Positions 46,324 through 58,188 of a stretch of 64,000 nucleotides of DNA are shown here, one piece after another; within the stretch, counting starts at the first letter, position 1, and each line of letters begins with the position of its first letter. Both the position numbers and the translations under genes were made by a program. The notes beneath the pieces are model-generated. The model worked only from the letters and a program-made list of their open reading frames with translations, had not been told where the DNA came from and did not search any database. Origin of the DNA: Vishniacozyma victoriae (lineage: Eukaryota; Basidiomycota; Tremellomycetes; Tremellales; Bulleribasidiaceae). Location: NCBI GenBank assembly GCA_017654735.1, contig JADPYG010000088.1, positions 434,001 to 498,000 on the forward strand, written 5' to 3'.

Positions 46324-47660
46324 ATGTCTACAGAGATCCCAAAGAAGATGAAAGCCCTCCGAGTCAACTCGGGCAATCAGCAAGTCCCCCTCTCGAGTTG
46401 CGCTGATATGCCAGAAAGTATTACTCACTCGAGGAAATCGATGTCCCTACCCCCAAAGGTCATGAAGCTCTCCTCAAGATTCACGCTGCTGGAATGTGTC
46501 ACACGGATCTACTAGTCATGGATGATTTCCCACTTGCCAAATACCCCTTGACGGGATCTCATGAACCTGCTGGAGAAATTGTTGCTCTGGGAGATGAGGC
46601 TGAGGGAGGGAAGGTAAAAGTCGGGGATAGGGTTGCTGGGTTGTTTCACCGGGAGATTTGCTGTATGTCTGCCCTTGCAGTGTTTCTCTGAGGAATGGCT
46701 GATGATAGACAAATGCCCTGACTGTACTCAGTTTTCTCCCAAGTAGGTCGAAGCACATCAGGTAGAGCTGAGACTTGACTGACCGATATAGGTTCTGCCC
46801 TAACTCGAACTACGGTGGAATCATGTCAGATGGGTTCTTTGCTGAATACGCTATCGTTGATGCTCGTCTCTGCGCAAAGCTATCCGACAAGATGACTTTT
46901 CAGCAGGTACGCTCGTCCGGTTACAATGAACAGGGTCGTGCTGAACCTATAGGCGGCACCGCTCACATGTGCCGGCACGACTATCTATGGGTCTATCAAG
47001 ACTGCCAATCTCAAGCAAGGGGAGATTATCGGTATCAGTGGACTAGGTGCCCTTGGGCATCTGGGCGCTCAACTTGCTAAAGCAATGGTAAGTCCCCTCC
47101 TCAGATGTCTACAGTTCTGATCATCAAGGGCTACAAAGTAGTTGGTATCGATGCTCGACAACAACCGATTGATCTAGTCAAGGGAAGCAATGTCCCTCCT
47201 GACCTCGTCCTTGATGCTAGCAAGACATCCGTCGAGGAAGCTCAGAAGGAGATTGCAAAGCTACGACCAGCAGATTACGTCGGATGGCCAGGTGTTGATG
47301 GTACGTTCCCTCGTATCTTCAATATACAATCAGAAAACTGATAAAGCAGCCATGATCCTCACTGCCGATCCCGTCCAGTCCCACAGATACGGTATAGATC
47401 TAGTCAGGAGACACGGTAAAGTCGTCATAGTCGCTCAACCACCTAAATTCGATTTCAACTGGAACGATTTCATTTTCCGTGATCTCACTTTTATTGGTCA
47501 TTTACATGGAAATGGAAGTGATTTACAGGAAGTTGTTGATATTGTAGCGGACAAGGGGATTAGTGTTAGTGTTACTGAATTTAGGATTGAGGATCATGAG
47601 AAGATGGTAGATAGTCTTGGGGATGAGAGTAGGAAGGGAAAGAGTGTTTTGGTTTTCTAG
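46324..47660 (+). CDS. Zinc-dependent alcohol dehydrogenase
   Basis: Medium-chain alcohol dehydrogenase, yeast Adh1-like tetramer family; NAD-linked interconversion of alcohols and aldehydes in the cytosol. Seven exons (46324-46383, 46419-46662, 46709-46742, 46792-46906, 46953-47087, 47129-47300, 47350-47660) join in phase to 356 residues. The catalytic zinc Cys is in GMCHTD and the catalytic-site SHEPAGE follows. The structural zinc motif C-x2-C-x2-C-x7-C is complete once exons 2-4 are joined (CYKCPDC then seven residues then C). The NAD Rossmann motif is SGLGALGHLGAQ, and LTCAGTTIYGSIK precedes it. The first intron has a weak donor (GTCCCC), so the exact residues at that junction are less sure. 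The paralogue class (fermentative or general) cannot be told from sequence. Confidence 0.93.
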
Positions 47661-48476
47661 GTCAAGAACGCTGCAAAAAATGATAAGCAGAGTAGGGAGC
47701 TGAGGAGGTCAATCGGTAAAGTATAGCAAGTATGCAAGCCAATCAACGCTCTGAGAGCCCCAACGCCCAAAAGGATGTATGATCCCATCGAGAAGCATAA
47801 GAAGCAAAGACAGTGTATTTCACCTCCCCTCAGCCTATCCGCCTTCTTTGTACCGCCTCAAACCCCTTGAGTAGACTCGACCGCACGCTCTTCCAAGCAA
47901 GCAAAAAGGAAGTATGATCTACCAGTCCCATCCGTAATTGGACGAGAGCCCTGAGGGCGATTAGCAGATCACGCAAAGATACTGACAAAAGGGTTTATAT
48001 ACCTCAAGAATAGACGACCGAACAATCTGTAAGCCTCTGAGAAGCGAAAAGATTAGACACAGTGTATGATATCTCCCCTCGGCTCGCGCTCCCTTGTAGT
48101 GGTGCTGCAAGCTCGATGAGTAGGCTCAAACTCTCGCCTTACATGATGGCAAAAAGTTTGGCATTCGTACCATCAAGCCTAAATGATCAATCATGATCAT
48201 AAAGACAAGGTCAACGAACGGACCCCCGGGGAGTCAGAGGTGTCACTGGGAAAGGGTCTTTATACCTAGCATCTAGAACATAACATTGATGCATGGTCGG
48301 CTTGCAATCCGCCGAAGGGTTCTAGTCAGTACAGACGTCCATTGCTGCGCCACAAGGAGAAGATCAGTGTGTGGGGCCTGCCCATGGGCAAAGGGCATGC
48401 ATCATCAGCATTCAGATTCGTCGTCAAGGCATGCATTTCCGCATCTTTTGAAGGACTACCAAAGACCAAGGAATAT
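47661..48476. repeat. Degenerate ~250 bp repeat tract between ADH and ILV5
   Basis: No protein gene is visible between the two convergent genes. Two related copies start at about 47790 and 48039: GAGAAGC, then ACAGTGTAT, then TCTCCCCTC or CACCTCCCCTC, then AGTAGRCTC, then AAGC(A/T)AGCAAAAAG- or GGCAAAAAG-like sequence. The spacing is 249 bases. A second shared block (AAAGGGTTTATATACCT at 47988; AAAGGGTCTTTATACCT at 48251) gives a period of about 263. A fragment at about 48357 (GAGAAGATCAGTGTGTGG) may be a third partial copy. Identity is imperfect, so it is an old duplication. It may be a non-coding transcript, 3' UTR elements or a decayed element. Confidence 0.55.
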
Positions 48477-49981
48477 CTAGAGCTCGTCCTTGTTGGCATC
48501 GGGCTAATTGTCAGCAGCACTCTTGCAATGGGCCTTGAGAAACTCACTCGTAGACCTCGGACGGTCTTTCCGGCCCTCCAGATCTCCTGGTTGTCAATCT
48601 CGTCAAGCTCCTTCTGTAGATCCTGTCGGTAGGTCTTTCGGGAGTTGAATTCTAGAGATCGTCGGGTCTCGGATCCGTCCTTGACGGACTTGTAAAGAGC
48701 CTCGAAGACGGGAAGGTTAGCCCTGGATATTAGTCATGTTTCGAGACGAGAATGAGATTTCGACCTACTCCTTGAACTTGGGGGCCCAGTCGAGAGCACC
48801 TCGTCGAGCGGTGGTGGAACAAGCGTTGTACATGTAGTCCATACCGTATTTACCGATCAAGGGGAAGAGGGACTGGGTAGCCTCCTCAACGGTCTCGTTG
48901 AAAGCCTCGGAGGGAGAGTGGCCGTTCTTTCGGAGAACCTCGTACTGGGCGAGGAACATTCCCTGGATACCACCCATGAGCTACTTGTCAGCTTAATTCT
49001 AAGTGATTGAGGAAGCATGACTTACGACACCTCGCTCACCGTAAAGGTCAGAGAAAACCTCTTTCTCAAACGTGGTTTCGTACAAGTAACCGGAACCGAC
49101 GGCGATACCGAGGGCAATAGCCTTCTCCTTGGCCTGACCAGTAACATCCTGGAAGACGGCAATGGAAGAGTTGATACCTCGTCCCTCGAGGAAAAGGGTT
49201 CGGACAGTTCGTCCAGATCCCTTGGGGGCGACGAGGATAACGTCAACGTCCTTGGGGGGGATGACCTTGGTCTAGGCTATCAGCCGTGTTTCTCACACGA
49301 GACAAGTTGATAAACTTACGTCCTCCTTGTAAACAACGGAGAAACCGTGGGCGAAGTAGAGGGTCTTTCCCTTGGTGATCAAGGGAGCGATCTCGGGCCA
49401 GGTGGAAGACTGGGCGGCATCAGAAAGCAAGTTCATGATGATGGTTCCCTTCTCGATAGCCTCGGGGATATCGAAAAGAGTCTCTCCGGGGACCCAACCG
49501 TCCTCCTGAGCCTGCTTCCAGGACTCTCCACCCTTTCGGACACCGACAATGACCTTGACACCTTGGTCTCGGGCGTTGAGGGATTGACCGTGACCTTGAG
49601 ATCCGTAACCGATCATGGCAAGGGTGTCGTTCTTGAAGAAGCTGATTTTATTAGCGGAATTCTCGGAACCCCGCTTAGAGGGGGATGAGACAGGGAAAAC
49701 TCACTCCTGGAGTTTGTCGAGGGGCCAGTCGGCTCGCTCGTAAACGACCTCCTTGGATCCGGCAAAGTCGAGGGTCTTGACACCTCGAGTAGCCTTGACA
49801 TTAGCATTTCTTGTAAAAAGAGCACGGTCCGACTCACTCCGAGTCGGGAAGCCATCATGGCAGCAGGAGCCTGCCTAGAGAGGAGAGAGTAACTCCTCTG
49901 TGCGACCTGCTTTGAAGCCTTTGGGGCAACAGCCTTTACGGCCTGCCTAAGAGTCTGTTGAGATGCTCTTGAGAAGGACAT
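48477..49981 (-). CDS. ILV5: Mitochondrial ketol-acid reductoisomerase
   Basis: Second common step of valine, leucine and isoleucine synthesis (NADPH and Mg2+), in the mitochondrial matrix; yeast Ilv5 also binds mtDNA nucleoids. Seven exons (49981-49838, 49793-49705, 49641-49320, 49271-49026, 48980-48769, 48722-48548, 48503-48477) join in phase to 404 residues, normal for fungi. The first ~45 residues are basic and Ser/Ala-rich (presequence). The Rossmann motif is IGYGSQGHGQS, followed by VILVAPKGSGRTVR. The acidic Mg2+-binding region includes DLYGERGVLMGGIQG. The last exon is nine codons including stop and makes the C-terminus RPDANKDEL (see findings). Codon usage is C-ending, as expected for high expression. 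It is divergent from RIB4, with 240 bases between starts. Confidence 0.97.
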
Positions 49982-50221
49982 TATGTGTAAAGAGTAAAGA
50001 AGGATATGGGGTGTCGAATGGAATTTGGTCTATTTGGCCTTTTTCCCTTAGATCTCCCTGTGCTACAACGACTCAGTATTATAACTGCCACGGCCGAAAT
50101 TCACCCGATCAGTTTCGGGGGTTTGTTTAAACAGAGGGCGTATTTAAAGCTAGACTTGGCATGACTCATGCATCATCCAACTCTGGTATAGACACAGCTG
50201 GAACAACCACAATCCATAGAC
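49982..50221. promoter_or_regulatory. Divergent promoter, ILV5 / RIB4
   Basis: 240 bases separate the start codons of a branched-chain amino-acid gene and a riboflavin gene on opposite strands. A TGACTCA motif sits at 50162-50168. This is the core Gcn4/AP-1 site, which is a sensible find next to ILV5 because amino-acid biosynthetic genes are Gcn4 targets in fungi. Function is inferred from the motif only. Confidence 0.5.
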
Positions 50222-50957
<736 letters not shown>

Positions 50958-51429
50958 AAAGCAGGAAAAGCATGCATAGACATAGCAGACATCATACATA
51001 TCCCCATGATGGCTTCTTATTCCCAAACTGGCTGGAAACAGTGATCTTATCCTCACGTTGGACCTACTGGGGTCGGGCTCGAGTATCTCGCCTGGTTTTC
51101 ATGTTGGCGTCTGGTCAGATCTTTCGAATCGGTCACGAGCGAACGTGGTGACTGGCTGTCCTGCTACACATAGCTGTAACATTGCGTTGCTGACGTCTTA
51201 TCCAACTGGCTCCAGCACAAGTCTCAGCGATGCGATTGCGTGAGGTCAGACATCGTCCAGAAGGGGACAAGGGGAAAAGGCACAGTCTCAAAGTTAAACA
51301 GACCCGACTGCGCTGCACTCGTGAAAACCGGGGATGTACGAGGGAGGCCCTAGAATGAAATGTATGTGCTATAGTCGTGGTACTGCAAAACCTCCTCATG
51401 ACTCACCCTCCAGCCAGGCTGTAATTCCC
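50958..51429. other. Convergent intergenic region
   Basis: About 470 bases between the stops of RIB4 and the flavin-reductase-like gene. Open frames here (for example 51133-51399, minus) lack coding character and have no ATG in a sensible context. Nothing else is seen. Confidence 0.45.
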
Positions 51430-52309
51430 TCATGATCCATCCTGCAGCCCCACATACTTGTGTCGCCAATACAACGTCGGCTCCCCTCCGTCCTTCTCCC
51501 CGTCCTCGACCGATAAAACCCGACAAATGAAAAGTTCACTGCCCGGATGACTCCCATCCACACCACCATCCTCCTCACATCCTCCACATACATCCCTAAG
51601 AGGAATTGAGGTGACGACTTCACATCTCAGTCTCCCTATGCTACCCACTAAAGCAGGGGGAGATGTCTCGTCCCAAGTGTTCTCCATCGCGAAAGTAGCC
51701 GATTGATCCGCTTGAGCAGTTGATAATGCTTTCGCGATCTTCTCGTTGGATTTGGCAAGTAATGATACTGTTAATTCTGGGCCTGGGGTGGATGGTGTTG
51801 GTGCCGTCAAGCGGGATATTGAGGCGAGTAAATCGAGAGCGGGACGGGGTATTGGAATTGGTAATGATGATTTCGATAAGTCTGGTATAGACGATGCGAT
51901 CTGTTGTAACGCGGAAGGAAGCTGTGATGATTTCGGAAGCGGACGGAGGTAATCTGCCATTCTTGATGGTAGCCTCACTGAAAAGGCTACGAGAGGGTGG
52001 GGGTGGAGGGTGAGGGATGTGAATGAGGATAAAGTTGTTCCGTGATACCGAGATCGAGAGTGTGTATCTTCGGGTACTCGAGTCACAGCTACTGCTACAG
52101 GCTGATTATTAGCTATGTGAATCACTATCGAGCGTCGAACCGCTTACCTGGGGGACATTGCGCATGACTTGACGAAGTTGATTCGATACATCTTTATCCG
52201 CTTCTCTCGACCCTGAAGACAGTGCCCGTCGAGTTTCAAATCGGTAAGGAGCGGTGCTTGACTCTCCTAGCTTAATGAGCTGATGTCGTGCATGGCGGAG
52301 TGAGCTCAT
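51430..52309 (-). CDS. Flavin-reductase-like (FMN-binding split barrel) protein
   Basis: Two exons (52309-52148 and 52101-51430) join in phase to 277 residues. The flavin_reductase-like domain opens at the junction: LRQVMRNVPQ then PVAVAVTRVPE, followed by the FMN-binding phrase HGTTLSSFTSLTL..PHPLVAFSVR-type pattern (YHGTTLSSFTSLTLHPHP, about 52050-52000), and ends YWRHKYVGL. This is the pattern of the short-chain flavin:NAD(P)H reductase component of two-component monooxygenases and of fungal mitochondrial relatives. The N-terminal ~35 residues are Arg/Ser-rich without acids, so a mitochondrial presequence is plausible. A Ser/Pro/Ala-rich segment (about 51930-51740) interrupts the barrel. 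Substrate or partner is unknown. It converges with lumazine synthase and is divergent from SNF8. Confidence 0.85.
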
Positions 52310-52457
52310 CTGAAACTCCGAGTAGGGCGTCGAGGGAGACAGTAAATCAAAGATGGTACAGTTAGGCGAAAACAAGTCATGTCCTAGTTTGGCCGAGATT
52401 TAGCCGACCTAGATGATGCTTGACGCTGGACGCTATGCCAGACTCACATTATCAGCA

Positions 52458-53252
52458 ATGCGTAAAGGGGCAGGTATCTCTGGTTTATCCCGGCACACGG
52501 CCGCTACATCATCTTATGCTTCCCTATCCACCTCCATTTCCGCCTCTCAACTTACTTCACTCGAAACTTCCCTGGCCTCATTCAGAGAAGCCCTCCTTAC
52601 ATTCTCACGACAACATCGGGATGACATTCGAGCCGATCCGGCCTTTAGGCATCAATTTACGAAAATGTGTTCTGTCCTTGGTGTTGATCCTTTATCTGGA
52701 CCGACTGGGAGAGGTGCAGGAGGATTCTGGGGTGGATTAGGGTTAGGGGAATGGAGTTATGAGCTCTGTGTTCAGGTTGTTGATGTTTGCGTATCGACAA
52801 GAGCGGGGAATGGGGGCATGATCGAGATGAACGACTTGATCAGGAGGGTGGGGAAGATGAGGGGCCTAGACAACGGGCCCAATACCGATTTTGGGAAGGG
52901 AAAAGGAGAGGTGATATCAAGGGAAGACGTCACTCGGGCTATTGGGTTACTGAAACCCCTAGCTGGATATAGCGTAGTACCTATAGGCGGTATCGATTTC
53001 GTCCGCTCAGTACCACGAGAACTCGATACGGATCAAAGTGCACTACTAGTCATCGCCGCCACGACCGGAGGGCGATTGACTGAATCGCGTATAAGAAGGG
53101 AACTGGGCTGGAACGATGTGAGAGCGAGGCAAGCGCTGGAGGATAGTGTGATGCGGGAGGGGCTTGGGTGGGTGGACGAACAGGATTCAGAGAGGAGTGT
53201 ATGGTTGATTGCATCTGTGGAATTTGAGGGACAGGGATTAGGTGGGTTGTAG
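52458..53252 (+). CDS. SNF8: ESCRT-II subunit Snf8 (Vps22/EAP30)
   Basis: Subunit of ESCRT-II (Vps22-Vps25-Vps36), which links ubiquitinated cargo to ESCRT-III assembly on endosomes. A single intron-free exon of 264 residues, starting MRKGAGISGLSR, the conserved Snf8 opening (yeast and human begin MRRxVG). A coiled coil (about residues 38-65) is followed by RADPAFRHQFTKMCSVLGVDPL, which matches the family, then two winged-helix domains: GEWSYELCVQVVDVCVSTR, SREDVTRAIGLLKPLAGYSV, and the second near ESRIRRELGWNDVRARQALE. The frame is open upstream to 52413, but 52458 is the family start. An intronless gene of this size is unusual in this window. Confidence 0.94.
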   Translation: MRKGAGISGLSRHTAATSSYASLSTSISASQLTSLETSLASFREALLTFSRQHRDDIRADPAFRHQFTKMCSVLGVDPLSGPTGRGAGGFWGGLGLGEWSYELCVQVVDVCVSTRAGNGGMIEMNDLIRRVGKMRGLDNGPNTDFGKGKGEVISREDVTRAIGLLKPLAGYSVVPIGGIDFVRSVPRELDTDQSALLVIAATTGGRLTESRIRRELGWNDVRARQALEDSVMREGLGWVDEQDSERSVWLIASVEFEGQGLGGL

Positions 53253-53339
53253 GCTGTGGTCATTGTGTCACGTTGTATTCAGTCCAAGTTGTAGAACAAT
53301 AATACATTGCATTCATAGTCATAATCGTACACTCCACTA

Positions 53340-53882
53340 CTAATCTCCTCGAAGTTTCTGGACTCGCTTGAGTACGGAATCCTTTGCGGGGTCTGATCGT
53401 CAGAAATGGTCCTCAAGCTATGTGAAATAGGATATACCGTATGGATGCTCCTTACTAGGAATCTCCAATAGAGCAGGGAAAGCAGCTTGATATCTATCCA
53501 CTGCTGGTCGGATCTTCTCTGCGATCTAGACTATCAGCTTCCTCCAAGCAAGCAAGGAGTGATGACTGACATGCTGGTTGATCAGGAGGATGGCGATATC
53601 CTTTCGTTCAGTGTAATCCTGGAAAGCCGATTCAATCACGTTCGTCTGTGTCTCTACTTCATCAGACCTCATATTCAGATAGATCGAGTGAGACATACTA
53701 GAATCAACAATCAAGAAGTTCTTCTTTTGCTGATTATCGACATGTCCAATACCAGCTAGTAACAATCCCGTCACCGAGTCCTAGCTCATCAGATCTGGTT
53801 CAAATCCGTATAAGGAGATACACACCTCGTCTCCGATCACTGCTATTAGATTCCTGCCCTTTGGATTACTTGTTTGTGCCAT
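53340..53882 (-). CDS. VMA7: V-type proton ATPase subunit F
   Basis: Subunit of the V1 central stalk, required for coupling and acidification of vacuole and endosomes. Four exons (53882-53826, 53780-53571, 53525-53438, 53392-53340) join in phase to 135 residues, close to the family norm of about 120. Hallmarks are [42 protein letters not shown] and [20 protein letters not shown]. It is divergent from MED5 with about 170 bases between starts. Confidence 0.96.
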
Positions 53883-54051
53883 TGTATAGATGTAAGATGA
53901 TGTACAAAGGATGAAAGGGGTGGTGGTTGAACCGGTCCCAATTGACTCATGTGGAGCACCATCATCCCATTCAAGCGGATCAACTCTGGTTACCACACTC
54001 ACCACATCACGTCCATCACTACACCTTAGACGAATAGGGAAGTGGGTCAAG

Positions 54052-57000
54052 ATGGTCAATGAGAGCATGAGTATGGGGGAGCTTACTGGGAGAGCTTACG
54101 CTCGTGGACTGCCAGCTGCGAAAGTACGTTGCCCGTTATCTCATGGGGTCGGATTCAGCTAATCTCCAGTGGGCCAAGTTGGTCGAGCAACTTGATACGG
54201 GTAGCACAGAGGATGACGGTAGACAGGGAGATATAAGCAGTGAGTCTAGCGTCTGGATAAACCGAATCTGAGCTGATGAGCAGGGGTACTGTTTAGCTAC
54301 CTGCCCGAACCACCAGCTATCATCCTCAAATACCTATCCCACAGTCTCGCCCATAATCTGATTTCACCCCGCACAGCAGTCATTCAACTTCTACTACACC
54401 CAAAACTCGGATCCATACCCCCAACAACCCTCTCAACCATATCTCAGGCAATCCTCCTCGACTCTACAGGATTCAATGTGTCCAATCCAATTCCATCACA
54501 CCTCGAATCACCTCTACCAGATATCGGACCTTCATCACCATCATCAACGACGTGGACTATCTCTTTACTCCTCCCACTACTTCGGTCATGTCTCAACAAC
54601 GCACCTCAGGCTGTGATACAGCTCATCAGTCGGATACTTTCGATAGTGGAACCATATCCTGCTCCTCCATTTGATGTCGGCCTGGAAGCTAGTCAATTGA
54701 TGGGCTCATTACCCGATTCTATCTCGATGCCACTAAGGCAGAGTCTGAGTGGGTTGATGACCGATCTGGCTATCTCGGAAGGGTCTGCTCAACCAGTCTC
54801 AGCTCAAGGATTGGCGGCTGCAACGGTACAATCACGCCCACAAGCTATAGATGCGGGATTATCGACTGGGCCGGAGATCAGTTCCATCAAGCTTTCCGAT
54901 GCTTCTAGCAATGTCATCCCGCAAACGATAGCGTTGCTTTTGGCATCCTACCGCGAACGGTCTGAGTACGAAGCAAACGCAAAGTACGCTGGGAACCCAC
55001 CTGTCCCCTCTGAAGGTCTGCAGAGGTTGATGAAGCTTTGCCAGGCTCTTGGAGGTACTGGAGAAGTCATCATGGAACAGCTTCTGACGACTATGCTACA
55101 TCAGATCGTACCTGATGCAAACGGTCTGAAAGCGCACAATGTTGACGCTTGTATGCTTTTACTGGAGGGATTACCTGTTGTCCTCAGGTGGTGGAAGGAC
55201 CAGTCGGATGGATTGGCATACCCAGTATGTCTCCCAAAGTCTTCTGTCATGTGCTGATGAAAATAGGCCAATCTCGCTAAGTGTCTGAAGGCTGCTCTCA
55301 TAAATCATAAAGAAGCGCTTGATGCCCATGCGACCTGGCAACAATCGATATGGGAGAGCACCCTCGCAGCGCTCGATGGGGACTCGGAAGATGGTTCCTT
55401 CAACCCTCCGGAAGGATGGTATGTCTATCCCACCTTGGTGGAATAGTACTGACAAACAGGTCATGGGTGACGATACGTGAAGGACTAGTGAGGAGATTGG
55501 CCGATCTTGGGCTACTGTCAGAGCAGGAGGCTAGAGACCTACTGCCTGATTTGAGTATCTCCGAGCCTTGGATAGGTAACGGGGAGTCTTTGATGGTGAG
55601 CTCTCCATTATGTTGGCAAACCTCAGCTTACAGTCAGTACCGCCTAGCGTCAACGCCAAAGTCGCATCTTGAAGCATTTGCATTTACGATAACCTACTCG
55701 CCCGGTGCTGTACGGTCTTTCGCTTCAGAAATCATTCAGGTAAGCTTTTGAAGACAAACCGAGCTGATTATAGACAATACAAGCCTGCCCAACATCACAA
55801 CCACCCGAAAATCTATTCACCAACCTCGCCTCTTCTCCCGCTTTGCTAGCTTGCATAGCATCTTACTGCCCTTCTACGACCTTCCTGGATATTGCTACAT
55901 CTTGCTTGATTGACAAGAGTGATGACACCGGTACCAGATCCGAGGATCCACAGGGTAGTATGACGAGATTCGGAGAGGGTGTTGTATTAGTCGAGACTTT
56001 TGCGGCGCAGTATCAGGTGCGTGGAAAGTAGATATTATCAGCGATATGCTAACGTGATAGGTCACTTTGCCGGTATTGCTACAGGAGGCTCGGACAGCAC
56101 TTGCATGGAGTGAGCTGAGTGTGGAGGAGAAGGGGATGGTGAATGGCTGGGCCAAAGCTCTCGTAAGCCATTTGCAGCGGACTGCTGTCCCGGCTGACGA
56201 CTCAGTTCGGCTCTGATGGGATTGACGACGAGACCTTGCTGTGAGTAGCGATCTGTATGGGCATGGGCCTTGAGCTGAGGCAAATAGATCGACTACGCCA
56301 CAGAACTTCTGCCGCCTTGGATGTAGTCTCTTCCAGCAAGCTATAGCAGCCACTGCTATCGGTCAAATCGATCTTGACACACTCCACTCGGGCCTCTCAT
56401 ACTTCTCCCAACCACTCCTGAGCTGGTCATTAGGAGGTATCGTTACATGGCTGTGCAAAGAAGCTCATCGACTGGGGTACGTAAACCCTCGATGGAACGA
56501 GGGTGATGCTGATGGGTAGACCTTTGTCGGCGTTACACCTCGATGTACTACAAAATCTGCTTATTTCTTCTGCTATCCCAGATGGACTACTACGTGCTAC
56601 CGGATCGGATATTGCTAGTCTACTTGCGCCTCATGCTGGTCTGGGACCCGTGTTTGTGAGCTCCGGCTTCGACGCTGAGGCTGTCAAGACGAAATTGGAA
56701 GCAATTGGGGTTGTGGTCGATACGCGTGAGTATCTTTGTAATGCGTCATACTGAGATACAGCATTACTTCCCACCAATACTCTCGTCACACTCCGATCCG
56801 ATCTACAGATGCTTCGACGCCTCGAGCTTGCACCTCCGTCCTGGTCAGCGTCTGTCATGAGGTTTTTACGCTCTGCCACGCTTTACGAAGATACGATATC
56901 CTGTCTCGAGATTCTCGTTTCAGAGGTAATCAGTCCTCCACTCGATTTACAATACGAAGACCCTTTACTTGCATACTCGCCTCTTCTTCTTATCCTGCCT

Positions 57001-57375
57001 TGTGGCGCCGATGATACGATTCTGCTCGAGCCATTCATCAAGCGCTACCTACCCGCTTTGATCGATGAGCCGAAATTCGCCTTGCGGGCGGATCAATCCC
57101 GTTCCATCGCTCGAGTAGTTCGGGTTGCACTACTACTACTGGATCACATCGATTCGCAATGCGCAAAAAGCTTGGTCACGGACATGGTCCACGAGATCAA
57201 GTATCAGAGATCGAGGGGCGCTGAAGCTGCGGAAGGCAAACATTCGCCCAAGAAGAGGAGGATTAATGGAGCTCGACCACTGTCTACTGCCGCTGGAATT
57301 CTTGTGGACTTGCTAGGACATGCGTTTGATGATGAAGAGTCCAAGTCGCGTTGGGAGGCACTTGCAACATTGTAG
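54052..57375 (+). CDS. MED5: Mediator of RNA polymerase II subunit 5 (Med5/Nut1)
   Basis: Tail-module subunit of Mediator, nuclear. Twelve exons join in phase to 953 residues (54052-54123, 54170-54239, 54284-55224, 55267-55418, 55460-55595, 55638-55739, 55774-56016, 56061-56162, 56206-56240, 56288-56476, 56520-56725, 56762-57375). The protein is all-helical and Leu-rich with no catalytic motif. Family evidence is the N-terminal RAYARGLPAAKWAKLVEQL and the C-terminal phrase LSTTPQNFCRLGCSLFQQA followed by IGQIDLDTLHSGLSYFSQPL and LGGIVTWLCKEAHR, the Med5 pattern in which a repressor-type helical repeat precedes two aromatic-rich helices. A short basic patch (SPKKRRING, about 57247) may be a nuclear signal. 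The family call rests on weak sequence similarity and length. Confidence 0.8.
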
Positions 57376-57449
57376 ACTGGAATTTGCTGTAAATTATAGA
57401 CAATGCATTGCAAAGCATACTACTTGACCTGCTGAACTGACTGCCCACC

Positions 57450-58188
57450 TCACATTCTCTCAATCTTAGCTTGGAAGTCACTGACTCCAACAGGCGCCTC
57501 TGCTTTCTCATCATAATCATCCCACCTCCCCTCATCTTCTCCATCATTCTCATCTAGATCAAATTCAAAAGCAGTCCCACTTTCTTCACCTTTACATTTC
57601 CATTTCCCCCTGAAATGATATTTCGTGAATTCAAGTCCTCGGCAGTCGATAGCGATGAATGGTGAGAAAGTTGAGGTGTCGCGGGAATTGGCAGGGCGTG
57701 ATTGGGGGTATGGGAGGGGGGATAATGCTTTTGTGGAGGAGGAAGGGGGTATTATGGATGCTGAATGTTCTTTCTGGTTAATCAGCTGACCTTCTTGGTT
57801 GATCTAATTCAGGTGAAGGAACGTACCTTGCAATTCTGACATCTCCAGACGAAGTGCGCACTTCCTCTTGAGCCTGAAATCTCGACGTCATCCTTACGTT
57901 TAGCTTCGATCACATTTCCAAGGCCGGTTGATGCTGTCGCTTACATTGTGATTGAAGGAAACGATCTTTGGGTGTTCTTCTCTACAACTCGTACATAGAA
58001 CCTGGACTGTCAGACTAAACCCATGGCTCCAGAGGCTCTACTGACGGTGAAATAGTGCTGGAAATCCTCGTCGAATGGTTGAACCTCTGTCACGCCTTCT
58101 AGCTCCATTGAGATCACGACCTTTAGTTTCTGAGCATCAGTACTACTCCCTCATACGTCCTCAGAGCATGTTGGATACTCACCACCAT
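57450..58188 (-). CDS. CZIB/C1orf123-like CXXC zinc-binding protein (UPF0587)
   Basis: Small conserved eukaryotic zinc protein of uncertain role (human CZIB). Five exons (58188-58183, 58129-58046, 58001-57945, 57892-57827, 57773-57450) join in phase to 178 residues. Two CXXC pairs are visible, VLCTSCREEH and WRCQNCK, which form one zinc site in the family. The glycine-serine turn SGSRGSAHFVW and the C-terminal WDDYDEKAEAPVGV match the family's SGTVF...DWTDYDEKAQESVGIYEV-type ending. The first coding exon is only two codons (ATG GTG). A Ser/Pro-rich insertion (about 57680-57760) lies after the second CXXC. Likely cytosolic. Confidence 0.9.

Noticed and set aside
47661..48476. The repeat tract as a CRISPR array or snoRNA cluster
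   Set aside because: A eukaryotic context, a ~250 bp period and imperfect copies exclude CRISPR; clear C/D or H/ACA boxes were not seen.
51133..51399. Minus-strand open frame between RIB4 and the flavin-reductase-like gene
   Set aside because: Low-complexity, no recognisable domain, and it sits in a convergent 3' region.
52310..52375. Longer start for the flavin-reductase-like gene
   Set aside because: The extended frame begins with TTG; the first ATG is at 52309 and gives a sensible presequence-like N-terminus.
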